From Chromatiaceae bacterium (GTDB lineage: Bacteria > Pseudomonadota > Gammaproteobacteria > Chromatiales > Chromatiaceae): a DNA stretch of 64,000 nt. The notes below the pieces were generated by a model, which was given only the letters and a program-made list of their open reading frames with translations, was not told the DNA's origin and searched no databases. Positions within the stretch are counted from its first letter, which is position 1; each line of letters starts with the position of its first letter. Positions 1 to 8,892 of this stretch are shown here, piece by piece. The position numbers and the translations under genes are program-made. The stretch lies in assembly GCA_024235315.1 (NCBI GenBank), contig JACKMP010000009.1, positions 1 to 64,000 on the forward strand, written 5' to 3'.

Positions 1-130
1 AAGTATTCAGACGATTGTGAATGAGCGGGGTGGGGATACCCACGGGGATCAGTCGGTAGGGTTTGCGTGGGATGCGCGTGGGAGCAGCGAGAGGGTCTCT
101 ACGATTCTCGCGACGATTGATCTCTGGGTG
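1..130. repeat. Dispersed intergenic repeat, copy 1 (cut by window edge)
   Basis: This stretch shares the block 'GGGGAT(A/G)CCCACGGGGATCAG', preceded by 'TTCAGACGATTGTGAATGAG', with copies near 14.3, 17.05 and 24.2 kb. A GC-rich tail (GTGGGAG...TCGCG...) follows in a recognisable but diverged form. It sits just beyond the 3' end of the DUF1214 fragment and holds no convincing gene. Confidence 0.75.
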
Positions 131-162
131 TCGCGGCTTACCTACCCTGTCCAGGTAGCCGG

Positions 163-801
163 TCAGTCGAGCCGCTCCAGGTCGCCCGGCTTCCACGTCT
201 TGTCAAACCAGGGTTCGAGGGGCCCGTAGAGCCGCAGGATCACGGCAAAGCCCTGGCCCGGAATGGTCTGCACCCAGTTCTCTTCGGGCGCGTCGGCGGG
301 CAGCTCGGGACCGAAATAGAGATCGAACGAGCCATCCTGGTTGGCGACCGCACCGTGTACCGAGCCGACCAGTGGCCGCCCGTGTTCGTTACGGATCGTC
401 GAGCGGGTATCGTTGTCGTAGACGGTCAGCGACCAGAACATGTTGGCCGCCACGTCCTTGGGCAGGTGGATCCGATAGGTGTTGTCACCGGTCAACCATT
501 CACCGTCAGCATCCTGGTAGGCGCCGATGTACTGCGAGCCCTGGCCGGGCACGGACACGACCATGGACTTCGCCGTGCCGATCGCCTCGAAGGCATACCT
601 GCTGCGCAGGTCGATGGCCATGTAGTCCGGCTCATGGAAGGTCGGATCCGAGAAAAAGATCTTCTTCCAGCGGCGTTCGCCGGGACATGCGTACACGACC
701 TCATCAGGCACTCTCGGTGCGTAAACGAGGGCTTCCGCCATCGCCCGCCCGACAGTAGCCGCTATAGCGCCAAATCTCCGCCGCCCCCAGCGGGTATACA
801 A
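163..801 (-). pseudogene. DUF1214 C-terminal fragment of a DUF1254/DUF1214 protein
   Basis: The last ~120 residues match the DUF1214 beta-sandwich pattern: an NTYRIHLP stretch, 'FWSLTVYDNDTRS', 'DGSFDLYFGP', 'NWVQTIPGQGF' and 'LRLYGPLEP'. Intact family members have about 450 residues, with an N-terminal DUF1254 domain and a signal peptide. Here only about 212 residues can be read and the first ~20 are arginine-rich with no secretion signal, so the 5' half appears lost. The gene diverges from soxX. The family is widespread and of unknown function. It might still be expressed as a short protein, but a truncated gene is the simpler reading. Confidence 0.6.
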
Positions 802-866
802 TCAACAGCTGTAGTATCAGTAATGCCGTTCACAGACGGGATAGCCCGTCCGTCAATGAGGTGCAC

Positions 867-1352
867 ATGCGGATAGCTCAGACAGTCATGCTCGTCGCGC
901 TGCTTGGTTTGATAACCGCCGGGACCACCTCTGCTGCCGATCTTTCCGCATCGGGCCTGCCGCCGATCGAGCCATACTGCCAGTGGCAACAGACCGACTT
1001 CATGATCAACGAGCCGTTGTGCGGCCTGAAAGGGGATGCAACACGCGGGCGCGCTATCGCCACCGACGGCAGCCGCGGCAACTGCGTGGCGTGCCACGAC
1101 ATGCCGTTTACCGATGTTGAGGGATACGGCACGATCGGTCCTTCTCTGGCCGGTATCGGCGCACGCTATCCTGAAGGTTACATCCGCCTGCGTGTGGTCG
1201 ATGCAAAATCGGTTAACCCGCTGTCTATCATGCCGGGTTATTACCGCGACCCGAGCAAGATCCACCGCCCGGCAAAGATGCTCGAAGGCCGAACCTTTCT
1301 GGCGGCACAACAGGTTGAAGACGTGATCGCCTTTTTGATGACGATGAAGTGA
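867..1352 (+). CDS. soxX: Sulfur oxidation c-type cytochrome SoxX
   Basis: SoxX is the monohaem subunit of the periplasmic SoxAX complex, which attaches thiosulfate to the SoxY carrier protein. The 161-residue product has a signal peptide (about residues 1-24), one haem motif CVACH (73-77) and the family's distal Met in 'SIMPGYYRDP' (Met122). I chose the ATG at 867 over the GTG at 861 because GAGG lies five bases upstream of it. The stop codon lies just before the soxA start, so the two genes are almost certainly co-transcribed and translationally coupled. No soxYZ or soxB is present in the window. Confidence 0.9.
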   Translation: MRIAQTVMLVALLGLITAGTTSAADLSASGLPPIEPYCQWQQTDFMINEPLCGLKGDATRGRAIATDGSRGNCVACHDMPFTDVEGYGTIGPSLAGIGARYPEGYIRLRVVDAKSVNPLSIMPGYYRDPSKIHRPAKMLEGRTFLAAQQVEDVIAFLMTMK

Positions 1353-1354
1353 TC

Positions 1355-2125
1355 ATGATGGATAACAAAGCATTATTCGCTGCCGTACTACTCGGTGTAT
1401 TGCTCGCCTCGCCGGTGATAGCCGAAAAGCTGTCGGGTTATGCGTTCGTCAAAGATGAAACCCGCGCCATGCAGGACGACGACTTCGCCAACCCCGGTCT
1501 GCTTGCCATGGAAAAAGGCGCCGCCCTGTTCAACACCCCGTTCAGACCCGGCGGCAAGACCTGCGCCGAATGTCACGGCGAGGACGGTGAAAAGCTGGAT
1601 GTGCAACGGATCGCCGGCTACCCGATCTACGACCCGGACAGCAGGGAGATCGTCTCTTTGCAGAGCCGCGTCAACACCTGCCGTTCGCGCATTGCCGACG
1701 ATATCTTGCCGACCAATCATCCCGACCTGATCGCATTGGAGACCTTTGTCCGTCATCGCGCCCAAGGGGTACCCGTCAATGTAAATACCGCAGGTGCAGA
1801 GAGACAGGCGCTGTTGACGCACGGAGAGGAACTTTACAAGACGCGTTACGGACTGATCGACATGTCTTGCCATGTCTGTCACACGGTCTACGCCGGGCAG
1901 TACGTGCGTGGACAGAAGATCTCGCAAGGACAGACCAACGGCTTTCCCACCTATCGCCTGGGCACCGGCGAGATGGCCTCGCTGAATCTGCGGATAACCC
2001 AGTGCATGGACCTGATGCGTGCCGAGCCGTTCCCGCCCGATTCCGAGGAGATGAAGCTATTGGAGTATTACCTCAGTGCGCGCTCCAACGGTTTGCCGAT
2101 CGAAACACCAGCGGTGCGCTACTAG
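1355..2125 (+). CDS. soxA: Dihaem SoxA, catalytic subunit of SoxAX
   Basis: SoxA carries the active-site haem that forms the SoxY-S-S-sulfonate linkage from thiosulfate in the periplasm. The 256-residue product has a signal peptide (about 1-23), haem motifs CAECH (70-74) and CHVCH (172-176), and the conserved C-terminal Cys217 in 'ITQCMDL'. In characterised SoxA that Cys is the persulfide ligand of the catalytic haem. With both haem motifs it belongs to the dihaem class. A GTG at 1349 and ATGs at 1355 and 1358 are all possible starts, so the exact start is uncertain. It converges on fccB, with only about 55 bp between the stops. Confidence 0.92.
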   Translation: MMDNKALFAAVLLGVLLASPVIAEKLSGYAFVKDETRAMQDDDFANPGLLAMEKGAALFNTPFRPGGKTCAECHGEDGEKLDVQRIAGYPIYDPDSREIVSLQSRVNTCRSRIADDILPTNHPDLIALETFVRHRAQGVPVNVNTAGAERQALLTHGEELYKTRYGLIDMSCHVCHTVYAGQYVRGQKISQGQTNGFPTYRLGTGEMASLNLRITQCMDLMRAEPFPPDSEEMKLLEYYLSARSNGLPIETPAVRY

Positions 2126-2180
2126 ACCGATAAGCCGAAGAAGACCGGCGCGTGTACGCGCCCGGCGGCACCCAACAGGT

Positions 2181-3542
2181 TCAACGGTAGAACATATCGC
2201 GGAACATCCCTTCCGCCCAGGCAAGGCTGGCTTGGCCGCCCTGGATGTCCCAGTCCTCGATCATGTGTGTCCGATCGAAATCAAAGACATTGGTCTGCTT
2301 GTTGAACTTGTAATACGTGATGATGCTCATCGCCTGCAGGGGATCGATCTCCACCGACGAGAAGCACATCGTCTGCGGGCTGCGCCAGGCGACCTCTTTA
2401 CCCAAGGCATGCGCAGCGATCACCTCGGCCACGTACTTGCCCTCAGAATGCGCGGTGTGTCCGCCCTTTGAGAACGGCTGACCGCGTGAATCTCCGGTCA
2501 CATACACGTGCTCATCACCGACGACGTGATACCGGAACGGATCCGTGTTTGCCGCCATCTGCGGACTCCTGGGATTCACGATGCCGGCCTCCTCGATCAG
2601 ACGCGAGGCACGAATCGGCGGATAGATGATGGCGTCGTCGAACGGATACTCATCGAACTCGGTGGTAATGGCTTTGCCGTCCAGATCGACACCTGATATC
2701 TCCGAACTGGGCAGGTACTCGATGTAGTCTTTGTACAGTTCATCGAAGGCGCGGTGAAAGCCGTCCTTCTTGATTTTGATGCCGGTGTTCATATCGAGCA
2801 GTAGAATCTTGGCACGCACCCGACGCTTCTTGAACAACGCAGCCACCATGCATGCCCGCTCATATGGTGCCGCGGTACAGCGGTAGTCGCCACTGGGCAC
2901 ATTGAGCAGGAAGGTGCCGCCTTTGAAGCTCTGAATCTTATGCTTGATGGTCAACAGCTCAGAGGTACTGACGAAACCACCTGGGTAATGTTGAAACAAC
3001 AGCTCCTGCTGCTCGGGATCGTCGACACCGATACGTCCGTAGTCGTAATCGATGCCAGGTGCCAACACCATGTACTCGTACGCGATATAGCCGACATCCG
3101 TGTACACCTTGCGTGACGTGCGATCGACGCCGAGTACCGTAGCCTGCAGGAAATGGTATTTGTGGTTGTCGGCCGCATCGAAGAAGCTGTGGCTCAGAAA
3201 ATCCAGGTGGATCTGATCGGCCAGCCACGAGTTGCTCAACGGAAACGATACGAACGCCGGCTGCTTGTCGATCAGCAACACGTCGAATGCTGGGTTATAA
3301 CGCTTGAGGTACTTGGCGATGGTCAGTCCCGACCAGCCACCGCCGACCACCACCACGCGCGCGCCTTTCGGCTGCGGCAGTAAAGCCTCGCGCAGCAGCT
3401 TCGCGATCGCCGGCGGCGTGCCGCCGACGGCATCTTTGAGCTGTGCCGTCGCAACGACCGGTGCACCGGCGGCACCTGCAGTGAGGCCCAGTCCGGTGAA
3501 CTGTAGAAAGCGCCGACGAGTGAAGTGTTTTTCATCGCTCAT
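2181..3542 (-). CDS. fccB: Flavocytochrome c sulfide dehydrogenase, flavoprotein subunit
   Basis: This FAD subunit oxidises sulfide in the periplasm and passes electrons to the cytochrome subunit FccA. A twin-arginine signal (RRRFLQF, residues 9-15) fits export of a folded flavoprotein. An FAD-binding GGGWSG motif lies at 67-72. Cys222 (in 'YRCTAAPYERAC') and Cys393 ('TMCFSSV') sit where the family's redox-active disulfide is expected, and the family's C-terminal dimerisation domain completes the 453 residues. It starts nine bases after the fccA stop. A SoxF role is possible because soxXA is adjacent. The two names describe the same protein family. Confidence 0.9.
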   Translation of the reverse strand: MSDEKHFTRRRFLQFTGLGLTAGAAGAPVVATAQLKDAVGGTPPAIAKLLREALLPQPKGARVVVVGGGWSGLTIAKYLKRYNPAFDVLLIDKQPAFVSFPLSNSWLADQIHLDFLSHSFFDAADNHKYHFLQATVLGVDRTSRKVYTDVGYIAYEYMVLAPGIDYDYGRIGVDDPEQQELLFQHYPGGFVSTSELLTIKHKIQSFKGGTFLLNVPSGDYRCTAAPYERACMVAALFKKRRVRAKILLLDMNTGIKIKKDGFHRAFDELYKDYIEYLPSSEISGVDLDGKAITTEFDEYPFDDAIIYPPIRASRLIEEAGIVNPRSPQMAANTDPFRYHVVGDEHVYVTGDSRGQPFSKGGHTAHSEGKYVAEVIAAHALGKEVAWRSPQTMCFSSVEIDPLQAMSIITYYKFNKQTNVFDFDRTHMIEDWDIQGGQASLAWAEGMFRDMFYR

Positions 3543-3551
3543 GTATTCACC

Positions 3552-4247
3552 TTACTCGAAATCCGGGTTGCGCCAATCAGCACTGGGGGCCAAGTCTTTC
3601 GCGGGCACCGGCAGGTAAGAGATGTAGTTGAGCACCTTATCCGTCTCTTCGTCGCTGAGCGCCTTGATAACGGCAGCCATCGCCGGATCCACTTCGCGCA
3701 ATCCATCACGCACCCGAATAGCCTGGCGCTTCATATAGCTGAAGTGCTGACCCTGCAAACGGGGATAGTAGCTGGCATTGTCACCCTCACCGCCTGCACC
3801 ATGGCAGCTGCTGCAGTTGGTTTGGTATAGCTGCATACCTTCCTTGTATTCCTCCGTACCCTGCGGCCAAGGCCCCTGGGAATGATGCGGGTTCATCGGC
3901 AGCGTTGCGACGTACGACACGACGTCGACCAGATTCTGGTAGCCGCCGATCGTGCGCTCCTGCACGAACGGCCACATTGTCGGGTTGTCACGCCGACCGC
4001 TGCGGATATCGAGCAACTGCTTCATCAGTACATTGGTGTGCTGACCGGCGAGTTGCGGGTAATTACCCTCGTTATCGCCCCAGGCCTCCGGAAGGTGGCA
4101 ACGCGCACAAATCTCGAACAGATAACGACCGTTGGCCGGGTCCGGTTCGAATTCCAACACCACCTTGACCGGTTCCGTGGCGAACGAGGTACTGCCCGCA
4201 ACAGCCAGCAGCAGACCACACAGGGATTTGAAGTATCGGGGCATCAT
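3552..4247 (-). CDS. fccA: Dihaem cytochrome c subunit of sulfide dehydrogenase
   Basis: This is a periplasmic electron acceptor for FccB, built from two cytochrome c4-like domains with haem motifs CARCH (47-51) and CSSCH (145-149). The protein begins MMPRYFKSLCGLLLAVAG, a normal signal peptide. The reading frame stays open for 81 more codons upstream, but that extension looks non-coding and overlaps degraded DNA, so I start at 4247. The length of 231 residues fits dihaem FccA or cytochrome c4. It is the first gene of an fccA-fccB operon. A free-standing cytochrome c4 is the alternative, but the adjacency to fccB favours FccA. Confidence 0.85.
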   Translation of the reverse strand: MMPRYFKSLCGLLLAVAGSTSFATEPVKVVLEFEPDPANGRYLFEICARCHLPEAWGDNEGNYPQLAGQHTNVLMKQLLDIRSGRRDNPTMWPFVQERTIGGYQNLVDVVSYVATLPMNPHHSQGPWPQGTEEYKEGMQLYQTNCSSCHGAGGEGDNASYYPRLQGQHFSYMKRQAIRVRDGLREVDPAMAAVIKALSDEETDKVLNYISYLPVPAKDLAPSADWRNPDFE

Positions 4248-4700
4248 CTTAATCAGTTGCAGTGGTGCTTCGCCGGGAGATCGTATCCGAATACGGCCTT
4301 CGAAAACGTCACCGACGATGCTTTGTATTAATTCTTCCAACAAGGATACTGGCAAATGCGCACGGCGAAAGCCCTTGGACCAAACGGCGCCATAAACCCA
4401 AGTCTGCTGGCCGCGGCCTGATAGCACGCATTTCAACAACGTTGCAGAAATCTTTGGCTCGCTCTGGTTGCCAAGCTGGGGAATAAGCACGGAACCAGCG
4501 TGTTCATTCCGAGAGGGTCGGCAATGCGCCGGCCGTCAATTCAGTGCCAACCCAATCCGGGAGCACTTCGACGAATCTGCGCGCCTTGGAACAAATCGCA
4601 ATCTGTCTGAAACCTTCGCACCGACCCCTGCTGAGTCTGGCAGCGGGTCTACTGCTACCCCTGAATGCCCAAGCCAAGCCGGTGACGGATACTGCCGGTG

Positions 4701-4986
4701 ATTTTCTTGCCACGTACGCCGGGCCGAAAAGCGGCGGCGGGGAGATGTTGTACGGCAGGTTGCCGACCAGGCGCTGACGTTGTCCATCTCTAATCAACGT
4801 ATGGAAGTCGAAACGCAATGCGTCTGCGTTGTGCACATTGGGCGTGCCCAAGGATGCGCAGCGTTGAAGCAATGGCTCGGCCAGATGCTCACCGGGTTGC
4901 GGGTCAACGCAGTCCAGGATGCGCGCGATCGCGGATTGATCGCGCAGGAAGTTCTGGCCTAACCTTTTCCTGGGGCGGTGGCTCAA
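4701..4986 (-). pseudogene. Degraded ksgA/rsmA (16S rRNA dimethyladenosine transferase)
   Basis: The reading begins SHRPRKRLGQNFLRD and continues with 'IARILDCVDPQPGEHL', 'NADALRFDF' and 'LVGNLPYNIS', all typical of KsgA in the right order. The SAM-binding GPGxGALT loop and the acidic LEID motif that should lie between them are missing, and recognisable sequence ends about 95 codons in. This is a remnant of about one third of a ~260-residue enzyme. A functional ksgA must lie elsewhere if the organism has one. The first codons overlap the dispersed-repeat core at 4955-4998. The rest of 4248-5289 shows no gene I can support. Confidence 0.75.
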
Positions 4987-4998
4987 GCGGTTGTCCTG
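4955..4998. repeat. Half copy of the dispersed repeat inside the ksgA remnant
   Basis: The block CTGGCC(T)AACCTTTTCCTGG, followed by GGTGGCTCAAGCGGTTGTCCTGG, matches the left half of the copies at 14228 and 24117. On the minus strand it encodes the KsgA N-terminal residues 'SHRPRKRLGQ'. The right half of the repeat is absent here. Confidence 0.65.
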
Positions 4999-5289
4999 GC
5001 GTTTGCGTGACGTACTCGCACTGGCGCGTGAGGTGGATATTCACCCAGCGATCATTGCCGGGAGGATTCGGCACGAAACCGGTGACTTCCGCAAGCTGGC
5101 CCGCAGTTTCGTCAACAACGGTGTGGTTCGGCGACAACTCGATGCCGGAGACGCGGCCTGATGGCCGACGCGGGCGGTGACGGAGTAGCCGACACAGGAA
5201 CAAAAATGGCGGAGCCCGGTAGCCCGTTCTGTGGGCTGCCATCCAAGGCACACAGGACAATTTGAAGACAGGCTCTGGAATTTCAGCCG

Positions 5290-5318
5290 TTGATAGGCAG
5301 GGGTGTTGTGGCTATAAC
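5290..5318 (+). promoter_or_regulatory. Sigma70-type promoter of the BTAD-ATPase regulator
   Basis: TTGATA (5290-5295) and TATAAC (5313-5318) are separated by exactly 17 bases. The expected start of transcription near 5325 lies downstream of the GTG at 5321. This argues that translation begins at the ATG at 5414, leaving a leader of roughly 90 bases. Confidence 0.6.
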
Positions 5319-5413
5319 AGGTGCACGCTGACGCGCAGCAACTGTTTCGCGGCGCGGTGATTTCAACGATCCATCCTGCTCACGGGGAATTTGTCGGTGG
5401 CCGGTCAGCACGC

Positions 5414-8400
5414 ATGAAGCTCAGCATCTTTCTGCTAGGCACGCCGCGTGTCGAACGCGACGGTCAGCTCTTGCCCATCACCCGGCGCAAGACTCTCGGT
5501 ATCCTGTGTTATCTGGCCCGGAACCGTCGGGCCTACAGCCGGGAGGTGCTCGCCACCCTACTGTGGCCCAACCAAGATACGGCATCCTCGTTGGCCAATC
5601 TGCGTCGACTGCTGTCGCGAATGCGCGTGGAGATCGGGTCCGAATGTTTCCGCAGCGATCGCCGCCAAGTGCAACTCAATCCCCTCTTGCTGGAAGGCGA
5701 CGACCAGGGAAACAGACTTTGGGTGGACCTGTTCGAGTTTGAATCCCTGATCGAGAAGGCGGGTGGACTGCCTTGCACCGGCAAGGCGCCTTCGGATGCG
5801 GATCGGTTGGCTATGCTTGAGGCCGCCGCCGCGCTGTGTGCGGGGGAGTTCATGGCCGGGTTCAACCTGCCCGACAATGCCGAGTTCGACGACTGGCGCT
5901 TCCTGGAAATGCAGGGCATCCATCACCGTCAGACACAGTTGTTTGAGACCCTGGCAGTGCTGCACGCCGCACAAGGCAATCACGAGGCTGCGATCGGACA
6001 CGCGCGGCGCTGGTTGGCGTTGGATATGCCTAACGAAGCGATTCATCGCCTGCTGATGCAGTTGTACGCCGACTCGGGTGACCTGGCCTCCGCGTCGCGG
6101 CAATACGGCGAGTGCATGCGTGTGCTCGAACAGGAATACGAGGTGCGACCGGCAGAAGAAACCCAGGCGCTTCATAACCAGATCAAGAAGCGTCGACCGG
6201 CTGGCGGTGCCCGCTTGGCTGAATACACGTCAGCGGCTGGCGGGGATCCATCGGATAAGTTTGGCAACGACAGGGCTGCCGCTGACCAGGAACTGCCAGT
6301 TGCGGAAGTTTCACCTGCCCCATTTAACGACCCATCGAATATTCCGCTGGTCGGGCGAGAACAGAACCTGCAAAGCCTGATCGATGCCTGGGCACAGGCC
6401 GGTGTGCGTGGCGCTCTGCTGGCAAGAATCAACGGAGAGCCCGGTATTGGAAAATCCCGCTTGGCCGAGGCCTTCGCTGCCTGGGCTCGTGACCAGGGCG
6501 TCATCACCGTGGCGGCGCGTGCCTTCGCTTCGGAAGGCGGTATGTCCTTTGGTCCGATTCGGGATTGGCTCAACGATGTCCAGTTCAGCAACGTGCTGCT
6601 GGAACTGGACGACGTCTGGGTGCAGGAGCTGTCCCGTCTGTTGCCCAGGCTGCTGCACGGCCGCGATCTGGCACCGTTGCCGCCGCTGACCGGTGGTTCG
6701 CAACGGCAACGTTTTTTCGAGGCGTTGAGCGTCGCCATCATGGCCCATCGCAAGCCGCTCTTGCTGGTCCTCGATGACCTCCAGTGGTGCGATGACGACA
6801 CCCTGTCCTGGCTGCATTTCCAGTTGCGTACAGCCGCTGCGCGTGACCGGAGTGATGGTGCATTCCTGCTGGTTGCGACCATGCGCACCGGTGAACCCCT
6901 GACCGGCAGGACATTGAATACCTTGCTGGCTGAATTGCAGCGCGACGCCGCTCTGCAGGACATTGCGCTGGAGCCCCTGTCCGAGGACGATTCCGCCAGA
7001 CTGGCGCTGTCGGTAGCGGATGAGTCCCTGGCCCCCGGCACGCTGTCCGAATTGTTCCGACGTTCGGCCGGCAACCCGCTGTTTGTCATCGAGAGCATCC
7101 GTTCCGGTTTCGGCACGGACGCCACCCGTGATGCCGGCACGGACGATTTTCCCGACCTCCTGCCGGCAATTGGCCAAGGCAACCGGGTGATCCCGGAAAA
7201 GATCCAGACATTGATCGCCGCCCGCATACAGCAACTCACCGCCGAGCAGCAGGAAATCGTGGGTCTGGCGGCCGTCGCCGGGCGCAGCTCTGGATTCGAA
7301 TTGTTCGCAAACATCACGCGACAGGACGAGGACATGCTCGCGCACTGCCTGGATGAACTGGTGGCGCGTAATATTCTTGTCGAACGTGCGGCGCGCTACG
7401 ATTTCTCGCACGACCTGCTGCGCGACATTGCCTACCAGCAGATCGGCGCCGCCCGTCGACGCATCTGGCACCGTAGGATCGCGGAGACAATCCGGCGACA
7501 ACATGCTGCCGACCTGGACGCGGTGAACGCGGCCATAGCCGCGCATCTTTCACAGGCCGGCGAGTATCGCGAGGCCATCGACTTCTACCAGCGCGCCGCA
7601 CTTGCCGCTGAGAACCTGGGAGCGTACCGCGAGGCGACGGCTCACCTGTACCGTGCCCTGGCATTGCTGGATCAATTCGATCGCGACCCGTGGCGCGTGG
7701 AAACCGAGTTTGAATTGCAACTCAGGCTGTCGGTGCTGCTGCGCCTGACCCACGGTTGGGCCTCGTCCGAGATCTGGCAGGCTTTGAGCCGCGCCCGTGC
7801 GCTTTCCCAGACGCTCAAGCGCACTGATCATCTGCGTAACATCCTGTTCGGCTTGAGTACCTTCTACTTTGTGCGGGCCGACATCCCCAATACCTTGGAT
7901 ACAGCAGAGCAACTGCGCCGGCTAGGGCAGTCGGCAGACAGCCAGACCATCCTGCTGGCGGCGGATTTCATGTCCGGGCTGGCGTTGTTTCTGAAAGGTG
8001 AGCTGGACGCCTCGCGCCGTCGACTCGAACAGGCACTGGCACGCCGCCCGATCACGGGCGAAGACGGCATCGAACCCTTTGCCACAAATTGCGAGGTCCA
8101 TGCCCTGGTGGTCCTGGCGCACGTGATGTGGTTGCTGGGACACCCGGGCCGCGCCCGGGAATACGCCAGCGAGAGCCGCCGGATCGCGGCGGATGACGAC
8201 AAACCCTCCAGCGCGATCATCGCCGCCGGTTATTCAGCCGTCCTGCACCAGCTCGAACGTGATGCTGATGCTATGCGTGCGCAATGTGAAGCCACGGTAC
8301 AGGCCAGCGCGCGCCACCAGTTCTCCTATTACGAATACTGGTGCGCCTTGCTCGACCAGTGGGCTGCCGGTGTCTGCGACAAGGACGCGGTGGACCTGGG

Positions 8401-8773
8401 CGACATGTTGCGCGGCGTCGAACATTTCAAGGCGACGGATTCGCGTGCCAGGTTGCCCTACTGGCTGAGCCTGGTGGTCGAGATTCAACTGTTGCGAAAC
8501 GAGCTGGACGGCGCGCAACAACAACTCGAAGAGGCGTTTGCCTCGAGCGAGGCACATCAGGATCACTGGTGGGATGCCGAATTGCACCGTCTGAATGCTG
8601 AACTGCTGCTGCGCCAGGGTGCGGACAGCCAGGCGGTGCGGGCGTCCTATCTCCGGGCAATCGAGGTCGCGCAGCAGCAGCATGCTCGGGCGTTGGAGCT
8701 GCGTGCGACGCTGGACCTTGCACGGTCGCAGCCAGACGATCGCAACGCGCGCGCAATTGGCCATCTTGTGTGA
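5414..8773 (+). CDS. AfsR/SARP-like regulator: wHTH-BTAD-ATPase-TPR
   Basis: A large signal-integrating transcriptional regulator of about 1119 residues. In order it has an OmpR-type winged helix (about 1-95, beginning MKLSIFLLGTPRV), a bacterial transcriptional activation domain (about 100-255), a STAND/AAA ATPase with Walker A GEPGIGKS near residue 341 and Walker B 'LLLVLDDLQW' near 450, then a long TPR-like helical region. SARP-type proteins usually bind direct repeats spaced about 11 bases. Such repeats occur upstream of the convergent neighbour at 8893-10296, its most likely target. The end is odd: the frame stops at 8773 after a CG run (8746-8754), while another frame continues sensibly to 8843, which suggests a dinucleotide slip. 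Confidence 0.85.
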   Translation: MKLSIFLLGTPRVERDGQLLPITRRKTLGILCYLARNRRAYSREVLATLLWPNQDTASSLANLRRLLSRMRVEIGSECFRSDRRQVQLNPLLLEGDDQGNRLWVDLFEFESLIEKAGGLPCTGKAPSDADRLAMLEAAAALCAGEFMAGFNLPDNAEFDDWRFLEMQGIHHRQTQLFETLAVLHAAQGNHEAAIGHARRWLALDMPNEAIHRLLMQLYADSGDLASASRQYGECMRVLEQEYEVRPAEETQALHNQIKKRRPAGGARLAEYTSAAGGDPSDKFGNDRAAADQELPVAEVSPAPFNDPSNIPLVGREQNLQSLIDAWAQAGVRGALLARINGEPGIGKSRLAEAFAAWARDQGVITVAARAFASEGGMSFGPIRDWLNDVQFSNVLLELDDVWVQELSRLLPRLLHGRDLAPLPPLTGGSQRQRFFEALSVAIMAHRKPLLLVLDDLQWCDDDTLSWLHFQLRTAAARDRSDGAFLLVATMRTGEPLTGRTLNTLLAELQRDAALQDIALEPLSEDDSARLALSVADESLAPGTLSELFRRSAGNPLFVIESIRSGFGTDATRDAGTDDFPDLLPAIGQGNRVIPEKIQTLIAARIQQLTAEQQEIVGLAAVAGRSSGFELFANITRQDEDMLAHCLDELVARNILVERAARYDFSHDLLRDIAYQQIGAARRRIWHRRIAETIRRQHAADLDAVNAAIAAHLSQAGEYREAIDFYQRAALAAENLGAYREATAHLYRALALLDQFDRDPWRVETEFELQLRLSVLLRLTHGWASSEIWQALSRARALSQTLKRTDHLRNILFGLSTFYFVRADIPNTLDTAEQLRRLGQSADSQTILLAADFMSGLALFLKGELDASRRRLEQALARRPITGEDGIEPFATNCEVHALVVLAHVMWLLGHPGRAREYASESRRIAADDDKPSSAIIAAGYSAVLHQLERDADAMRAQCEATVQASARHQFSYYEYWCALLDQWAAGVCDKDAVDLGDMLRGVEHFKATDSRARLPYWLSLVVEIQLLRNELDGAQQQLEEAFASSEAHQDHWWDAELHRLNAELLLRQGADSQAVRASYLRAIEVAQQQHARALELRATLDLARSQPDDRNARAIGHLV

Positions 8774-8892
8774 TTCACTGGCTGCGGGGGGTGAGAACAG
8801 GGATGTCACCGCCGCGCGCGCATTCCTGTCCGGCGGCGGGTGAGTAGGCAAGCGGGACCGCAGGATCACGGCCCCGCCACCCAATACACGCA

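Noticed and set aside
4248..4490. N-terminal extension of FccA by 81 codons
   Set aside because: It would bury the signal peptide in the middle of the protein and overlaps degraded DNA.
6172..7335. Long minus-strand open frame opposite the BTAD-ATPase gene
   Set aside because: GC-rich third positions keep antisense frames open. The product is Ser/Arg-rich without domains, while the plus strand encodes a clear ATPase.
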